From NCBI GenBank assembly GCA_026987255.1, contig JALSNA010000512.1, positions 1-6,240 of the forward strand: a stretch of DNA of 6,240 nucleotides, in the 5' to 3' direction. A program made the translations under genes and the position numbers. The notes below the pieces were generated by a model. That model worked only from the letters and a program-made list of their open reading frames with translations. It was not told the DNA's origin and did no database searches. This document shows, piece by piece, positions 5,814-6,240 of this stretch. Source of the DNA: Hyphomicrobiales bacterium (GTDB lineage: Bacteria > Pseudomonadota > Alphaproteobacteria > Rhizobiales > Aestuariivirgaceae). The number at the start of each line of letters is the position of its first letter. Positions within the stretch are counted from its first letter, which is position 1.

Positions 5814-6160
5814 GGCGGCAAGGCCTTCAGCAGGCGGGCGATGTTTTCATCACTCAACCTGTGGATATTTTCCGCCAGCAGATTGGCCAGGCGGGTGGCC
5901 TGCGGAGACAGGCCGGTGGTGTCGATGACCACCCGCGGGTGGGAGAGGCGGGCCAGCTCGGCGAGCTGGTCGGCATCGTCCCAGATGATGTTGAAATAGC
6001 TGATGATGCGCTGCACCAGCTTCCAGCTCGGGCGGCCGCGCTTGCCATGCTCCAGGGCCGACAGATAGGCCGGGGAGACGCCCACCTCGCGGGCCATCTC
6101 CTTGAGCGTCACGCCACGCTCGGCGCGCAGGGCGCGCACCTTCTCGCCGAAGGGGGTCAT
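5801..6160 (-). CDS. XRE-family helix-turn-helix transcriptional regulator
   Basis: This is a 119-aa cytoplasmic protein read from ATG at 6160-6158 to TAG at 5803-5801. Residues 5-58 form a Cro/C1-type DNA-binding domain: EKVRALRAERGVTLKEMAREVGVSPAYLSALEHGKRGRPSW.LVQRI. Helix 2 covers about 18-25 and recognition helix 3 about 29-37 (SPAYLSALEHG). The remainder (60-119) is mostly helical and probably mediates dimerisation; it carries DDADQLAELARLSHPRVVIDTTGL and a C-terminal LAENIHRLSDENIARLL helix pair. No ligand or protease domain is visible. The start overlaps the stop of the Smr-domain gene (ATGA) and a GC-rich hairpin sits directly before it, so its translation is probably coupled to that gene. 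I recall small XRE proteins beside Smr genes in many alphaproteobacteria. The targets are unknown. Confidence 0.92.
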   Translation of the reverse strand: MTPFGEKVRALRAERGVTLKEMAREVGVSPAYLSALEHGKRGRPSWKLVQRIISYFNIIWDDADQLAELARLSHPRVVIDTTGLSPQATRLANLLAENIHRLSDENIARLLKALPPQAK

Positions 6161-6240
6161 GGGGCCCGGCCCCTGTCCTTGCGGCGCAGGCGGATGTAGA
6201 AGGCGCCGCCGCCGCCATGTCTGGGATGGGCGGGCTGGAA
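6157..6240 (-). CDS. Smr-domain protein, C-terminal 27 codons (5' part beyond window)
   Basis: Reading the minus strand from 6240 gives 27 codons in one frame and then TGA at 6159-6157. They encode FQPAHPRHGGGGAFYIRLRR followed by KDRGRAP. The pattern H-P-x-H-G-G-x-G-A-x-Y-x-x-L-R-R is the C-terminal signature of the Smr (small MutS-related) domain, where the GGxGAxYV loop and Arg-rich end close the fold. Smr domains are known as nicking endonuclease or RNA-cleaving modules, and standalone bacterial members are poorly characterised. The Smr stop and XRE start share ATGA, so the two genes form one transcription unit reading leftwards. The fragment is short, so the assignment depends on motif and position. 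Confidence 0.75.
   Translation of the reverse strand, partial: FQPAHPRHGGGGAFYIRLRRKDRGRAP
6161..6173 (-). promoter_or_regulatory. GC hairpin immediately upstream of the XRE start codon
   Basis: On the minus strand GGGGC-CGG-GCCCC forms a perfect 5-bp stem with a 3-nt loop ending at the base before the XRE ATG. It lies inside the last codons of the Smr gene. An AAGGA (6180-6176) is the nearest Shine-Dalgarno-like string, 15 nt from the ATG. The stem could limit independent initiation until ribosomes finishing the Smr gene open it. Confidence 0.4.

Noticed and set aside
5861..6199. Plus-strand open frame of about 112 codons opposite the XRE gene
   Set aside because: It is the antisense of a clear Cro/C1-type helix-turn-helix gene and shows no recognisable motif.

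Overview
The window is GC-rich and most likely comes from an alphaproteobacterium. The evidence is codon use dominated by G/C third positions, a Smr-to-XRE gene pair of a kind I recall from that class, an ATPase subfamily I recall from Rhizobiales-like genomes, and a TTAACCAT motif resembling a CtrA half-site. I cannot name the species. Five genes are essentially certain, one further gene is a small fragment at the right edge, and the window opens inside the usher gene.

Layout, left to right. Bases 1-1236 (+) hold the C-terminal half of an outer-membrane usher of the spore-coat-U (SCPU) type chaperone/usher secretion system. A 114-bp gap with one hairpin follows. Next is a tightly overlapping three-gene operon (1351-4761, +): a DppB-like permease, a DppC-like permease and a fused two-domain DppD-DppF-like ATPase. 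Together these form a complete peptide/nickel/opine-class ABC transporter engine, but no substrate-binding protein is encoded in the window. A 242-bp gap (4762-5003) is unusually rich in inverted repeats. One is a 10-bp-stem hairpin whose loop can pair with a downstream segment, and the hairpin is followed by a GGGAATCCATTG sequence resembling REP-type repeats. The gap also contains an AT-rich island that may hold the next promoter. uppP (5004-5813, +), undecaprenyl-diphosphate phosphatase, follows. On the minus strand, convergent with uppP and overlapping its end by 13 bp, is a 119-aa XRE-type helix-turn-helix regulator (5801-6160). It is translationally coupled by an ATGA overlap to the last 27 codons of a Smr-domain protein entering from the right edge (6157-6240).

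How the parts relate. The ABC genes clearly work together: each start overlaps the preceding stop (ATGA, then an 8-bp overlap). The usher, the transporter, uppP and the Smr/XRE pair look like four functionally separate units placed side by side. The strongest candidates for something not explained by ordinary genes are the structured spacer at 4822-4933 and the binding-protein-less transporter behind an SCPU usher. I saw no CRISPR array, tRNA, rRNA, insertion sequence or clear new multi-gene system.
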